A stretch of DNA of 64,000 bases from Marinobacter litoralis (GTDB taxonomy: Bacteria > Pseudomonadota > Gammaproteobacteria > Pseudomonadales > Oleiphilaceae), in the NCBI RefSeq assembly GCF_003336705.1, contig NZ_QMDL01000001.1:62001-126000 (forward strand), in the 5' to 3' direction. Below are positions 35,628 through 44,573 of the stretch, piece by piece (the stretch's first letter is position 1; each line of letters begins with the position of its first letter). A model generated the notes under the pieces. The model was given only the letters and a program-made list of their open reading frames with translations, had not been told where the DNA came from and did not search any database. The translations under genes were made by a program, and so were the position numbers.

Positions 35628-35710
35628 CGGCAGCTTAGCTGTCACCTCCTTGCTTTCCATGTTCAGGAGCGGTTCTGCAAGAACCCCCCAGAGCAGAAAG
35701 CTGTTTAACC
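35628..35710 (+). promoter_or_regulatory. structured rpsF leader, possible S6:S18 autoregulatory RNA
   Basis: GGCAGCTT near 35630 can pair with AAGCTGTT near 35700, and a perfect GGTTCT/AGAACC hairpin lies at 35671-35685. Leaders of rpsF operons in many bacteria bind the S6:S18 complex to repress the operon. The position fits, but I could not confirm the conserved core. Confidence 0.4.
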
Positions 35711-35724
35711 CGTAGGGAGAACTC

Positions 35725-36141
35725 ATGCGTCACTACGAAATCGTATTTATGGTACATCCGGATCAGAGCGAGCAAGTGCCCGCGATGATCGAGCGTTATA
35801 CCGGCCTCATCACTGAAGATGGCGGTCAGGTACATCGTCTGGAAGATTGGGGCCGTCGTCACCTGGCATACCCGATCAACAAGATTCACAAAGCTCACTA
35901 CGTGCTGATGAACGTTGAATGTTCACAGGCTGCGATGGACGAGCTGACTCATAACTTCCGCTTCAACGATGCGATCATCCGTGAGCTGATCCTGCGTCGT
36001 GACGAGGCTGTTACTGACCTGTCTCCGATGAAAGCCGCTGAGTCCCGTGAGGACCGTCGTTCCGGCGGAGACGATCGTCCACGCCGTTCGGCTGAGTCTG
36101 GCGAAAGCCAGAGCGCTGAGTCCAAAGGCGAAGAAGAGTAA
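35725..36141 (+). CDS. rpsF: 30S ribosomal protein S6
   Basis: S6 binds S18 on the platform of the small ribosomal subunit. The 138-aa sequence begins [19 protein letters not shown], the standard S6 opening, with [24 protein letters not shown] in the middle. A long acidic and Arg-rich low-complexity tail (from about residue 100, ending [12 protein letters not shown]) is typical of many gammaproteobacterial S6 proteins. It heads the rpsF-rpsR-DUF2232-rplI operon. Confidence 0.97.
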   Translation: MRHYEIVFMVHPDQSEQVPAMIERYTGLITEDGGQVHRLEDWGRRHLAYPINKIHKAHYVLMNVECSQAAMDELTHNFRFNDAIIRELILRRDEAVTDLSPMKAAESREDRRSGGDDRPRRSAESGESQSAESKGEEE

Positions 36142-36165
36142 TTCACCGGAGTTAGGAGTTAAGTT

Positions 36166-36396
36166 ATGGCTCGTTTTTTCAGACGTCGTAAATTCTGCCG
36201 CTTCACGGCAGAAGGTGTTAAAGAGATCGATTACAAGGATCTGGACACCCTGAAAGGCTACATCACTGAAACCGGCAAAATCGTGCCCAGCCGTATTACC
36301 GGCACCAAAGCACGTTATCAGCGTCAGCTGGCTACCGCTATCAAGCGTGCCCGCTACCTGGCACTGCTGCCGTATACGGATAGTCACGACCACTAA
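36166..36396 (+). CDS. rpsR: 30S ribosomal protein S18
   Basis: S18 pairs with S6 in the 30S platform. The 76-aa protein shows [17 protein letters not shown], the family core [20 protein letters not shown] and [21 protein letters not shown]. It lies 24 bases after rpsF with a GGAG ribosome site. Confidence 0.97.
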   Translation: MARFFRRRKFCRFTAEGVKEIDYKDLDTLKGYITETGKIVPSRITGTKARYQRQLATAIKRARYLALLPYTDSHDH

Positions 36397-36421
36397 GCAC
36401 AGATAGACAGGACCCGGGACC

Positions 36422-37288
36422 ATGCGTGCACTGGCACAGTATGTAATGCGCGGTCCCATGCAGGCCGGCGGAGTAGCAGTAGTCACAACTATTGTTCCTT
36501 TGTTGTTCTGGATAGGCGCAGCAGTTACGGCCCTTGTCGTTATGCGACAGGGGGTTCGGCAGGGGCTCACCATTGGCCTCTGGGCAATTTTGCCTGCTTT
36601 GGGTTGGGCCGTTTACGGTCAAAACCCGACAGCGCTGATTGTATTGCTGCAAACGATGCTGATTGCATCGGTCTTCCGGACATCGCTGTCCTGGGAAAAC
36701 GCGCTGTTATCCGGCGCCTTTCTGACGATACTGACGGGCCTTATGTTGCCAGTCATGTATCCGGCACTGTTAAACGAACTTGTTCGCATCGGTGTCGAGT
36801 TTTACGACCAGTACAACGCTGAAGTGGTTCAGGCTCTGGGCGGCGACCTGGAGCGAATCATTCGAAGCGCGATGAGCGCCAGCATAGCGGGCTCGGCATT
36901 CGTGATAGCGATTGCCATGGCTATGTTGGCAAGGTCTTGGCAGGCAGGGCTGGATAACCCAGGCGGTTTTCAGCGCGAGTTCCATGCCATCCGGCTATCG
37001 CCGGCCATCGCGGTTGTATGCGCTGTATCCATGGTGTCGGGCCCGCTGTTAGGGCTGAATCCGGTACTCTTGGCCTGGGCTGCAGGCACGCCACTTCTGG
37101 TGGCAGGTTTGGCTTTGGTTCATGGTGTGGTTGGTCGTAAACAGTGGGGCGGTCAGGCGCTGTTCGCGTTTTACATTGTGTTGGGGCTGTTGGGTCTGAA
37201 TCTAATGATGCTGTTGTTGGTTCTGGCTTTTGTGGATAGCTGGCTGGATATTCGGGAGCGCATAGCGCCAACCGGACCGGCTGAATAA
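36422..37288 (+). CDS. DUF2232 integral membrane protein
   Basis: This is a 288-aa polytopic inner-membrane protein with about seven to eight hydrophobic segments and few polar loops. It is of the YybS-like DUF2232 type usually found between rpsR and rplI in pseudomonads and relatives. There are no catalytic motifs, and the function is unknown. The gene is 26 bases after rpsR and 21 bases before rplI, so it is almost certainly cotranscribed with the ribosomal genes. Confidence 0.85.
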   Translation: MRALAQYVMRGPMQAGGVAVVTTIVPLLFWIGAAVTALVVMRQGVRQGLTIGLWAILPALGWAVYGQNPTALIVLLQTMLIASVFRTSLSWENALLSGAFLTILTGLMLPVMYPALLNELVRIGVEFYDQYNAEVVQALGGDLERIIRSAMSASIAGSAFVIAIAMAMLARSWQAGLDNPGGFQREFHAIRLSPAIAVVCAVSMVSGPLLGLNPVLLAWAAGTPLLVAGLALVHGVVGRKQWGGQALFAFYIVLGLLGLNLMMLLLVLAFVDSWLDIRERIAPTGPAE

Positions 37289-37308
37289 AGCACGAAGAGG
37301 TTAACGAG

Positions 37309-37755
37309 ATGGAAGTTATTCTGCTCGAGAAAGTTGCAAACCTTGGCACTTTGGGCGACAAGGTAAATGTTAAGGCCGGTTACGGTCGTAATTTCCTGCT
37401 GCCGTACGGTAAGGCTGTGCCTGCCACGGAAGCAAACGTAAAGGCGTTCGAAGAGCGTCGCGCTGAGCTGGAAAAAGCCGCTGCTGAAAAGCTGTCTGCT
37501 GCCCAGTCCCGTGCAGAAGCTCTGGAAGGCGCATCCTTCACCATCACCTCCAAGGCTGGTGACGAAGGTAAGCTGTTCGGCTCAATCGGTGTTCGCGATA
37601 TCGCAGAAGTTGTTTCTGCTGGCGGCACTGAAGTTGAGAAGAGCGAAGTTCGTCTGCCGGAAGGCCCACTGCGGACTACTGGCGAGTACGAAATTGAGCT
37701 GCAGCTGCACTCTGACGTTGAAGTTACCATCAAGCTGGCGGTTGTTGCCGAGTAA
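37309..37755 (+). CDS. rplI: 50S ribosomal protein L9
   Basis: L9 is a two-domain protein at the base of the L1 stalk that helps keep the reading frame. The 148-aa sequence opens [21 protein letters not shown] and [16 protein letters not shown] (N-domain). A long connecting helix ([19 protein letters not shown]) follows, then a C-domain with [14 protein letters not shown]. It closes the ribosomal operon ahead of a terminator. Confidence 0.97.
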   Translation: MEVILLEKVANLGTLGDKVNVKAGYGRNFLLPYGKAVPATEANVKAFEERRAELEKAAAEKLSAAQSRAEALEGASFTITSKAGDEGKLFGSIGVRDIAEVVSAGGTEVEKSEVRLPEGPLRTTGEYEIELQLHSDVEVTIKLAVVAE

Positions 37756-37815
37756 TCGGTTAACCACAGTAGGTAAGTTCAGTGACCGCTGAAGCCTAGG
37801 CTTTTAGCGGTCTAT

Positions 37816-37855
37816 AACAAGCCCGAGCCGGAAACGGTTTCGGGCTTGTTTGTTT
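37816..37855 (+). terminator. Rho-independent terminator after rplI
   Basis: AACAAGCCCGA (37816-37826) and TCGGGCTTGTT (37840-37850) form a perfect 11-bp stem followed by a T-rich tail. A second small hairpin around 37786-37812 precedes it. Confidence 0.82.
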
Positions 37856-37897
37856 CTGGTATTCTTGTAGATCTGTTTTTCATTCCTTACGTGTCTG

Positions 37898-39310
37898 GTG
37901 TCTATGGCAACTCCTTCTCCCAAACCTGTATCTATTGATTCAGAAACCAGTCGTATCAAAGTGCCACCCCATTCGGTGGAAGCAGAGCAGGCCGTATTGG
38001 GTGGTCTGATGCTGGATAATCGACGGTTCGACGAGATATCAGAAATGATCTCTGCCGCTGATTTTTATCGCCAGGATCACCGCCTGATTTTTGGTGCCGT
38101 TGAGCGACTGGCCAGTGAAAGTGAACCCTTGGATGTCGTCACCTTGGCCGAATTTCTCGAGCGGGCCGGGGATATTGAAGACGCTGGTGGTCTTTCTTAC
38201 TTGGCCGAGCTGGCAGAGAAGACTCCCGGTGCAGCCAATATCGCCGCCTATGCGGATATCGTGCGCGAGCGTTCTGTTCTGCGTCAACTGGTAGAGGTGT
38301 CCGGTAAGATTTCCGATTCCGCATTTAATCCGCTGGGTCGAAAAAGTAGTGAAATACTGGATGAGGCAGAGCGCAGCGTCTTCCAGATTGCAGAAGCTCG
38401 TACAAAAGAAGGGTCGGGGCCGAAAGCCATTAATCCGATTCTCGCGACGACCCTCAGCCGTATTGAAGAGCTGTTCGAATCTGGTGAGCAAACCACGGGT
38501 TTGACCACCGGCTTCCGGGATTTGGATGATCAGACGTCTGGTATGCAGCCGGCTGATTTGATCATCGTTGCCGGTCGCCCCTCCATGGGTAAGACCACCT
38601 TTGCCATGAACATCGTGGAAAACGCCTTGATCAGCACGGGCACACCGATTCTCGTGTTCAGTATGGAAATGCCCGCGGATGCACTCGCCATGCGTATGTT
38701 GTCCTCGCTAGGCCGCATTGACCAGACAAAGGTTCGGGGCGGTAAGCTCGAGGAAGACGATTGGCCCCGCCTGACGTCGGCGGTCAGTCTGTTGAAAGAC
38801 AAGCCTCTGTATATCGATGACACGCCAGGCTTGAGTCCCACGGAAATGCGTTCCCGAGCGCGCCGGATTGCCCGGGAAAATGGCGGAAAAATTGGCCTGA
38901 TCATGGTGGATTACCTGCAGTTGATGCGGGTGCCCGGCAACACTGAAGGCCGAACCGCGGAAATCTCGGAGATTTCACGATCGCTAAAAGGCATTGCGAA
39001 GGAACTGAGTTGCCCGGTGGTGGCACTGTCCCAGTTGAACCGTAGTCTTGAGCAGCGGCCCAACAAGCGGCCGGTGAACTCGGACCTCCGGGAGTCCGGT
39101 GCGATCGAGCAGGATGCCGACGTAATCATGTTCGTGTATCGGGACGAGGTCTATAACGAAGATACTCAGGACAAGGGCATCGCCGAAATTATCATCGGTA
39201 AGCAGCGGAACGGTCCGATCGGAACCATCCGGCTGGCCTTTATCGGTAAGTACACCAAGTTCGAAGACTTGGCGCACGGGGATTACGGTGATTACGGTGG
39301 TGACTATTAA
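37898..39310 (+). CDS. dnaB: replicative DNA helicase DnaB
   Basis: DnaB is the hexameric 5'-to-3' helicase of the replication fork. The protein (468-470 aa) has the N-terminal primase-interaction domain (PHSVEAEQAVLGGLMLDN). The RecA-like motor carries Walker A GRPSMGKTTF, Walker B LIMVDYLQLM and the C-terminal DLRESGAIEQDADVIMF. GTG at 37898 or ATG at 37904 may be the start. Its stop overlaps the first base of alr. Confidence 0.97.
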   Translation: MSMATPSPKPVSIDSETSRIKVPPHSVEAEQAVLGGLMLDNRRFDEISEMISAADFYRQDHRLIFGAVERLASESEPLDVVTLAEFLERAGDIEDAGGLSYLAELAEKTPGAANIAAYADIVRERSVLRQLVEVSGKISDSAFNPLGRKSSEILDEAERSVFQIAEARTKEGSGPKAINPILATTLSRIEELFESGEQTTGLTTGFRDLDDQTSGMQPADLIIVAGRPSMGKTTFAMNIVENALISTGTPILVFSMEMPADALAMRMLSSLGRIDQTKVRGGKLEEDDWPRLTSAVSLLKDKPLYIDDTPGLSPTEMRSRARRIARENGGKIGLIMVDYLQLMRVPGNTEGRTAEISEISRSLKGIAKELSCPVVALSQLNRSLEQRPNKRPVNSDLRESGAIEQDADVIMFVYRDEVYNEDTQDKGIAEIIIGKQRNGPIGTIRLAFIGKYTKFEDLAHGDYGDYGGDY

Positions 39311-40383
39311 TGCCGCGCGCAACCGTTGCCAGAATTGATCTGGGTGCCCTGAAGTACAACTACCAACTCGCGCAAGCCAAAGCGGGTGCGGCGCAGGCGA
39401 TGGCCGTGGTCAAAGCTGACGGCTATGGCCATGGCATAAAAGCGGTCGCGCACGCGCTGGCTGACGATGCCGGTAAATTTGCGGTGGCCTGCTTGGAAGA
39501 AGCGCTTGAAATACGTGCTGCAGGCTTGAGTCAGCCGGTTGTGATGCTGCAGGGTGTGCACGGCCGAGAGGATGTAGAGCTGTGCTTTCAGCAGGGATTC
39601 GAGCCGGTATTGCACAATAATCACCAGCTGGACTGGCTAGCCGAAAGCTCCGCCCCGGCGTATTGGTTGAAAGTTAATACGGGTATGAACCGGTTAGGCT
39701 TCAGGCCGTCGGAGTTACCTGCCGTCATGGCAACGCTGGACGGGGCGGGTCAGCGAGCTGAGCTTCAAGGCTTCGTTACGCATTTTGCCTGTGCCGACGA
39801 CACGTCGAGCTCCATGACTCGGGAGCAGACCCGTATTTTCGAGCAAGCGACAAAGGCTTGGCCGTCATTGATGCGCAGTGTGGGCAATTCAGCAGCGCAT
39901 TTCCTGCCGGACCAGCCACTTTACGACTGGAGCCGGCCCGGCATCATGCTCTACGGAGCGTCTCCCATGATAGGTAAAACCGGGCCCGATTTGGGGCTAA
40001 AGCCGGTTATGACGCTTGAGGCGCCTTTGATCACCACGCGAATTATCAAGCCGGGAGAGTCTATCGGCTACGGTTCAACCTGGGTGGCCCAATCCGAAAC
40101 CCGAATGGGCATGGTGGCTATCGGGTATGGCGATGGCTATCCGCGCCATGCTGGCACAGGAACCCCTGCGGCTGTTCTAGGGCAGCGTATTGGGCTTCTT
40201 GGGCGGGTGTCGATGGATATGCTGGCGGTTGATCTGACGGGTGTGCCAGAGGCTCAGGAAGGCGACATGGTGGAGCTGTGGGGCAAGACGGTCAGTGTGG
40301 ATGAAGTGGCTGCCTGTGCGGGCACAATTGGCTACGAGCTGCTCACCGGCGTAACGGCCAGGGTGCCTCGGGACTACCACTGA
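39310..40383 (+). CDS. alr: alanine racemase
   Basis: Alr interconverts L- and D-alanine for peptidoglycan using PLP. The 357-aa protein has the PLP Lys35 in AVVKADGYGHG and the second catalytic residue Tyr in SIGYGSTW. RVSMDMLAVDLT is the substrate-contacting strand. It starts on the last base of the dnaB stop codon, the usual dnaB-alr coupling in gammaproteobacteria. Confidence 0.97.
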   Translation: MPRATVARIDLGALKYNYQLAQAKAGAAQAMAVVKADGYGHGIKAVAHALADDAGKFAVACLEEALEIRAAGLSQPVVMLQGVHGREDVELCFQQGFEPVLHNNHQLDWLAESSAPAYWLKVNTGMNRLGFRPSELPAVMATLDGAGQRAELQGFVTHFACADDTSSSMTREQTRIFEQATKAWPSLMRSVGNSAAHFLPDQPLYDWSRPGIMLYGASPMIGKTGPDLGLKPVMTLEAPLITTRIIKPGESIGYGSTWVAQSETRMGMVAIGYGDGYPRHAGTGTPAAVLGQRIGLLGRVSMDMLAVDLTGVPEAQEGDMVELWGKTVSVDEVAACAGTIGYELLTGVTARVPRDYH

Positions 40384-40411
40384 ACGGCAGTCCCGAAAAG
40401 CGATGGCCGGC

Positions 40412-40768
40412 CTACTGCGCTTCGGGCTCGTGAATGATTTCTTCGATGAATTCCAGAATAGAGGTCAGGCTCCGGTCGTTTAGCTTTTTGAGCACTTTGT
40501 GAACGACCATTTTACTGCCTTTGAGCATGCTGCTGATGCCCACTTTGGCCATGCTCATGGTCATATTGCCGGCATTCAGGCGCCGTAACGGTTCCAGAAA
40601 AAAGAAATCAAGGCCGTTCTCGGTCAAGTCCGCAATCAAGTTGTGCAGTTTTTCGATGGCTTCCTTGTCGGCTTTGCCGCGGGTTTTCAGCTCGTTCACC
40701 GTGTAAAGAGCGCGGGTACGAAGTTCATCGGGAATGGGGGCAACAATGTGGCTTTGTTGTTTCAGCAT
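40412..40768 (-). CDS. conserved hypothetical protein
   Basis: This is a 118-aa soluble protein with no motif I recognise. It is mostly helical and basic in the middle (KVGISSMLKGSKMVVHKVLKKLNDR), ending in an acidic segment (FIEEIIHEPEAQ). ATG at 40768 has AGGA upstream on this strand; the longer frame to 40807 lacks a ribosome site. It is convergent with alr. A regulator or DNA-associated protein is possible, but nothing in the sequence proves it. Confidence 0.72.
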   Translation of the reverse strand: MLKQQSHIVAPIPDELRTRALYTVNELKTRGKADKEAIEKLHNLIADLTENGLDFFFLEPLRRLNAGNMTMSMAKVGISSMLKGSKMVVHKVLKKLNDRSLTSILEFIEEIIHEPEAQ

Positions 40769-40957
40769 GATCAGTCCTGGTGTTGTATGCTCATAATCGC
40801 AGCGCAACGGTGTTGCTGCACAGAGCGTGGTTCATACTGACAGTCAGTCAGTTGTTATATGATGCGATGAATGGTGCAGCAAAACCTTAGTTGAGGCCAT
40901 TGGCCCTAAAGTGGATTTGCCTGTCATATCAGCGAAATTCGGAGGTGGTGAATTCCC

Positions 40958-41830
40958 GTGCATGTATTAGTTGTTCATGATTACGGTCCATTAGGCCGGG
41001 TGCTTCTTGACCGCTTGCGAGCCTCGCATCTGCGGGTGAGTCCTCTGCTGATAAGCGATCCTGCGCGGGTCGATCTGCATGCCTTGGCGAGTTGGATTCC
41101 GGACGATACGGATTTGATCGTTAACGCACTGTGGCTGGGTGATCCCGAGCAGGCTGAAGCCGACCGTGAAGCAACTCACGAAGCTGCGTTCTCGCTGCCT
41201 TTGGCTCTTGCAGGCCATGCGCTGGAGCGCGGAATGGCCATGCTCCAGTTGTCGTCATGCTATGTATTCGATGGCCGTAAACAAGATGCCTATATCGCTT
41301 CTAATCCTGGTCAGCCTATTAATGAATTGGGACGCTGGCAGTGGGAGTGCGAGCAGGCGTTACGAAGTCAGTTGCCTCGGCATATTATTTTGCGTGCCGG
41401 ATGGAGTCTGGCCCGGATTGCGAAGAAGGTTTATGAAAACAGTGCCAACACGGACGCACTACCTTTACCCGGCCGTTGCCTCGGCCAACCGGTGGCGGTG
41501 AAGGACCTGGCTCGCGTCATGGCTGCAATTATCATGCAACTGGATTGCGGGGCAGAAGCTTGGGGCACGTATCAATATGCCGGCGCTGAGGAAATATCCC
41601 TATACGAATTAGGCTTAGCTATTGCCGATATGCCGGGTATACCGGAAGGCATTCGGGTGGTAGATGAAACGCCGGAATGGGGTCACCTGGAGCCGGTGAA
41701 TACAACCATGGTGTGCACCAAAATTCGCAACACCTTTGGCATAAAACAATTGCCTTGGCGGCGCTGGCTGGAGGAAGAGTTTCTGATGGTGACCGCTGCT
41801 GAGAAACCGGAAAGCGAGCCAGTTCAATAA
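40958..41830 (+). CDS. RmlD-like NAD(P)-dependent sugar-nucleotide reductase
   Basis: This 290-aa short-chain dehydrogenase/reductase is of the RmlD (dTDP-4-dehydrorhamnose reductase) type. The Rossmann start is VLVVHDYGPLGRVLLDRL, a variant of the usual GxxGxxG with only part of the glycines. LQLSSCYVFDGRKQDAY matches the S-S-x-x-V-F-D-G segment, but the expected YxxxK is replaced by LGRWQWECE. Catalytic activity is therefore doubtful. The GTG start has GGAGGTGG upstream. No rhamnose genes flank it, so the substrate is unknown. Confidence 0.75.
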   Translation: MHVLVVHDYGPLGRVLLDRLRASHLRVSPLLISDPARVDLHALASWIPDDTDLIVNALWLGDPEQAEADREATHEAAFSLPLALAGHALERGMAMLQLSSCYVFDGRKQDAYIASNPGQPINELGRWQWECEQALRSQLPRHIILRAGWSLARIAKKVYENSANTDALPLPGRCLGQPVAVKDLARVMAAIIMQLDCGAEAWGTYQYAGAEEISLYELGLAIADMPGIPEGIRVVDETPEWGHLEPVNTTMVCTKIRNTFGIKQLPWRRWLEEEFLMVTAAEKPESEPVQ

Positions 41831-41846
41831 GCTGGCTCTTTTACGT

Positions 41847-42608
41847 TCAGGATTGTGAAGACCGACAGGCTTGCTTGCTCACTTCGTGCGTCACTGTCTG
41901 CAACGCTTCGACATCTAAAAGCTCAACCTCACGCCCTTTCGCCCGAAGAATGCCTTGGCTCTGAAAGCGCGTAAACACGCGACTGACGGTTTCAACCGCC
42001 AGGCCCAGGAAGTTGGCAATGTCGTTTCGGGGCATGGGTAAGGTAAACGTTGTGCCCGACATCCGGCGACGGCGAAACCGGCTCGAAAGAGAGAGCAGAA
42101 GCGCAGCGATGCGCTCTTCTGCCGTGTTTTTGCTGAGCAGCATGGCCAACTGGTGGCTGCTTTGGATTTCCTTACTCATCAGCTGATACATGTGGTGCTG
42201 GAGTTCAGGCAGCTTGATGGTCAGTTCTTCCAGCTTATCCATGGGGAACTCGCACAAACTGGTGCGTTCCAGAGCTTTGGCGGTACAGGCGTATTGATCG
42301 CTACCTAAGCTATCTAAACCAACAAGCTCGCCGGGCATAAAAAAGCCGGTCACTTGCTCTTCGCCACTTTCCGTAATGATGGACGTTTTGATCGAGCCGC
42401 TCTTTACCGCAAAGCAGGATCTAATCGGTGAGCTTTGGTCAAAAACGTGTTCGCCGCGATTGTAGATCTTTCCTTGCTGAACAATGTTTTCCAGGCTGTC
42501 CAGATCGTTTTCCTCGACTGCAAGGGGCAGGCAAAGATTGCTGAGGCTGCACTGATTGCATGAAGCCTTGAGCGGAGAAACGGAGCGAAGCGGAATTGCC
42601 TTAGCCAT
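41847..42608 (-). CDS. FNR/ANR-type oxygen-sensing transcription regulator
   Basis: This is a 253-aa CRP/FNR-family regulator. Four Cys suited to a [4Fe-4S] cluster are present: Cys17, Cys20 and Cys26 (CNQCSLSNLC) and Cys108 (QYACTAK). The cyclic-nucleotide-like barrel is followed by a helix-turn-helix (RNDIANFLGLAVETVSRVFTRF) whose E-x-x-S-R recognition helix matches FNR proteins that bind TTGAT-N4-ATCAA. It likely activates anaerobic respiration genes when oxygen is low. ATG at 42608 is preferred; one codon pair upstream is also possible. No target operon is adjacent. Confidence 0.93.
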   Translation of the reverse strand: MAKAIPLRSVSPLKASCNQCSLSNLCLPLAVEENDLDSLENIVQQGKIYNRGEHVFDQSSPIRSCFAVKSGSIKTSIITESGEEQVTGFFMPGELVGLDSLGSDQYACTAKALERTSLCEFPMDKLEELTIKLPELQHHMYQLMSKEIQSSHQLAMLLSKNTAEERIAALLLSLSSRFRRRRMSGTTFTLPMPRNDIANFLGLAVETVSRVFTRFQSQGILRAKGREVELLDVEALQTVTHEVSKQACRSSQS

Positions 42609-42746
42609 AACCAAGAACCTGAAATAAATGGTGTAAACAAGCCATCCAGCGATAGCGGCTTGTTGAGCGTTAACCTAGTATACCAAAACAAGATAGCTGC
42701 ATAACGAATCTTCGAGCTAGCGGTATTTATGCTTAATTCTTAAGGC

Positions 42747-43676
42747 TTAGCGTTTTCGGCCTTTCTGTTTGCGCTCCTGCTCCTGGGCTTCTTTTTGTGC
42801 CGCTTCGATTTCAGCTAGAGCTCGGGCCTCGGCCAGTTCTTTTTCTACCATCGTCGGTGTTTCCAGTGAAATTCGGCCAATGGTGCCTGCCCTGAACTCA
42901 TTGATGAGCACTTCAGAAACCTTGTACAGATCGGGGACACCGCCACGGCCCACGAAGCGGCGCTTTGCGGCAATAGCATCCATTAAGACCAGCCCGTCTC
43001 TTGGGCGTTCATTGAGGCCATAACGGGACATAGCCAATTCCGGATAGGCATCGACCAGATAATCCGCCTCAAACATGGCTACGTCTTCAAAATCCAGAAC
43101 GGCACTGCGAATCGCGCCGCTAACCGCAAGACGATAGCCGCACTGTTCGGGTGACAACTTTGGCCACAGGAAGCCCGGGGTGTCGTACAGCAGAACGTTG
43201 TCCGGGAGTTTGATGGCTTGTTGTGCCCGTGTCACCGCTGGCTCGTTGCCGGTTTTCGCGGCAGGTCGGCCTGCAAGCGTGTTAATGAGGGTGGATTTTC
43301 CAACGTTTGGAATGCCCAGAATCATCACCCGTAACGCGCTCTTTTGTCGATCGTGACCGGGCGTCATTTCCTCCGCCAGTTTCAGGATGTTCAAGGCTTC
43401 CTGGCGCTGGTTGTGGGTAAGGGTAATGGCACGCACTCCCCGTTCCTGTTCCAGCCATTCCAACCATTGTTCCGTGATTTTCGGGTCAGCCAGGTCCCGT
43501 TTGTTCAGCACTTTGATCAAAGGTGTGTCGCCACGCAATGATGGTACCAGCGGGTTTTCACTGCTGAAGGGGAGTCTCGCGTCAACCACCTCGATGATGA
43601 GATCCATCTGGGGCATGACTTTTTTGATCTCCTTGCGGGCCTTGTGCATGTGCCCGGGAAACCAGTTAATGGCCAT
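42747..43676 (-). CDS. ribosome biogenesis GTPase YlqF/RbgA-like
   Basis: This 309-aa circularly permuted GTPase acts in large-subunit assembly. It begins INWFPGHMHKARKEI, the YlqF/RbgA signature, followed by the permuted order G4 (LNKRDLAD), G1 ([14 protein letters not shown]) and G3 (DTPGFLWP). The C-terminus is a Lys/Glu/Gln-rich tail ending in RKQKGRKR, suited to rRNA contact. It is monocistronic. Confidence 0.9.
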   Translation of the reverse strand: MAINWFPGHMHKARKEIKKVMPQMDLIIEVVDARLPFSSENPLVPSLRGDTPLIKVLNKRDLADPKITEQWLEWLEQERGVRAITLTHNQRQEALNILKLAEEMTPGHDRQKSALRVMILGIPNVGKSTLINTLAGRPAAKTGNEPAVTRAQQAIKLPDNVLLYDTPGFLWPKLSPEQCGYRLAVSGAIRSAVLDFEDVAMFEADYLVDAYPELAMSRYGLNERPRDGLVLMDAIAAKRRFVGRGGVPDLYKVSEVLINEFRAGTIGRISLETPTMVEKELAEARALAEIEAAQKEAQEQERKQKGRKR

Positions 43677-43907
43677 GATGTCTGCTCCGTATGGTGGGTA
43701 AAGCCGCCATTATGCAGTGGAATGACTAAATTTTCACATTGTCAAAAATGCCGGAGTGGCGCGGGGTTTGGGCGGGTGCCTCTAAAAACTGTACAAAAAG
43801 CAGGGGGATCGGGGTGAAATCGCTTGCGGGAATGATTTAGGGTGTAAGGCACTGAAACCTAAATGGCTATGTTGTGGTGCATCTGCCACTCAAATTTGGA
43901 GCGTACT

Positions 43908-44348
43908 ATGAAACTGAAAAAGATAATTGGTTCGGCATTGGTTGCCATTAGTTTGTCCATGCCGGCGTTTGCTCAGCAGGGGCAACCCGATCAAGTTGCG
44001 CAGTTGGCTCAAATGGTGGGTTTGTCCGATGACCAGCAAACCGAAATTCGAGGCATCATCAGCGAGATGGAAGGTGAACTGAGTGAGTTGCGTCAGGATG
44101 CCCAAGGCCTACAGCGTGAACTGCAAGGTGAAATCAAGGCCGATTATGACGAAGATAACATTCGTTCCCACGCTGAAAAATTGGGAGATGTGACCGGTAA
44201 AATCGCGGCGCTTTCTGCGTTGATGCAGGCTAAGGTTGATGCGGTGTTCACCAAAGAGCAGCGCGAAGAGCTTGACCAAAAGATGCAGCAAATGCAGCAA
44301 CAGATGCAGCGGCAAATGCAACAGCGTCAGATGCAGCAGTCTCAGTAA
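43908..44348 (+). CDS. periplasmic Spy/CpxP-like LTxxQ protein
   Basis: This is a 146-aa exported protein with a signal peptide ending near AFAQQG. The mature part is an alpha-helical, charged protein with GLSDDQQTEIRGII (an LTxxQ-like motif) and a second similar stretch near FTKEQREELDQKM, ending in a Gln/Met-rich tail. This resembles Spy/CpxP envelope-stress chaperones or metal-resistance proteins. I chose ATG at 43908 because it gives a clean signal peptide; the upstream frame does not. No Cpx genes are adjacent. Confidence 0.72.
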   Translation: MKLKKIIGSALVAISLSMPAFAQQGQPDQVAQLAQMVGLSDDQQTEIRGIISEMEGELSELRQDAQGLQRELQGEIKADYDEDNIRSHAEKLGDVTGKIAALSALMQAKVDAVFTKEQREELDQKMQQMQQQMQRQMQQRQMQQSQ

Positions 44349-44371
44349 TCGCCCGATACTGACGCGAGTTC

Positions 44372-44401
44372 CCTCGGCGCCCAAGCAGTGGGCGCCGAGG
44401 A
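44372..44401 (+). terminator. GC-rich hairpin after the Spy-like gene
   Basis: CCTCGGCGCCCA and TGGGCGCCGAGG form a perfect 12-bp stem around a 5-base loop. The following bases are C-rich rather than T-rich, so termination may be weak or Rho-assisted. Confidence 0.6.
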
Positions 44402-44573
44402 CCCCCTTCGTATTTCCTGCAGTTCGCTTTTTCTCTCGGGAAAAGTACTAGAACAACCCAAATGGATTATTTGCCTACAGCTTCTATAGTGTTGCTAGGC
44501 GATTTTGATTCTGTTTCGCAACCTATAATCGCAAGTCGGAATTTCTTATTTAACAAAAGGATGGTGGCGTTTT

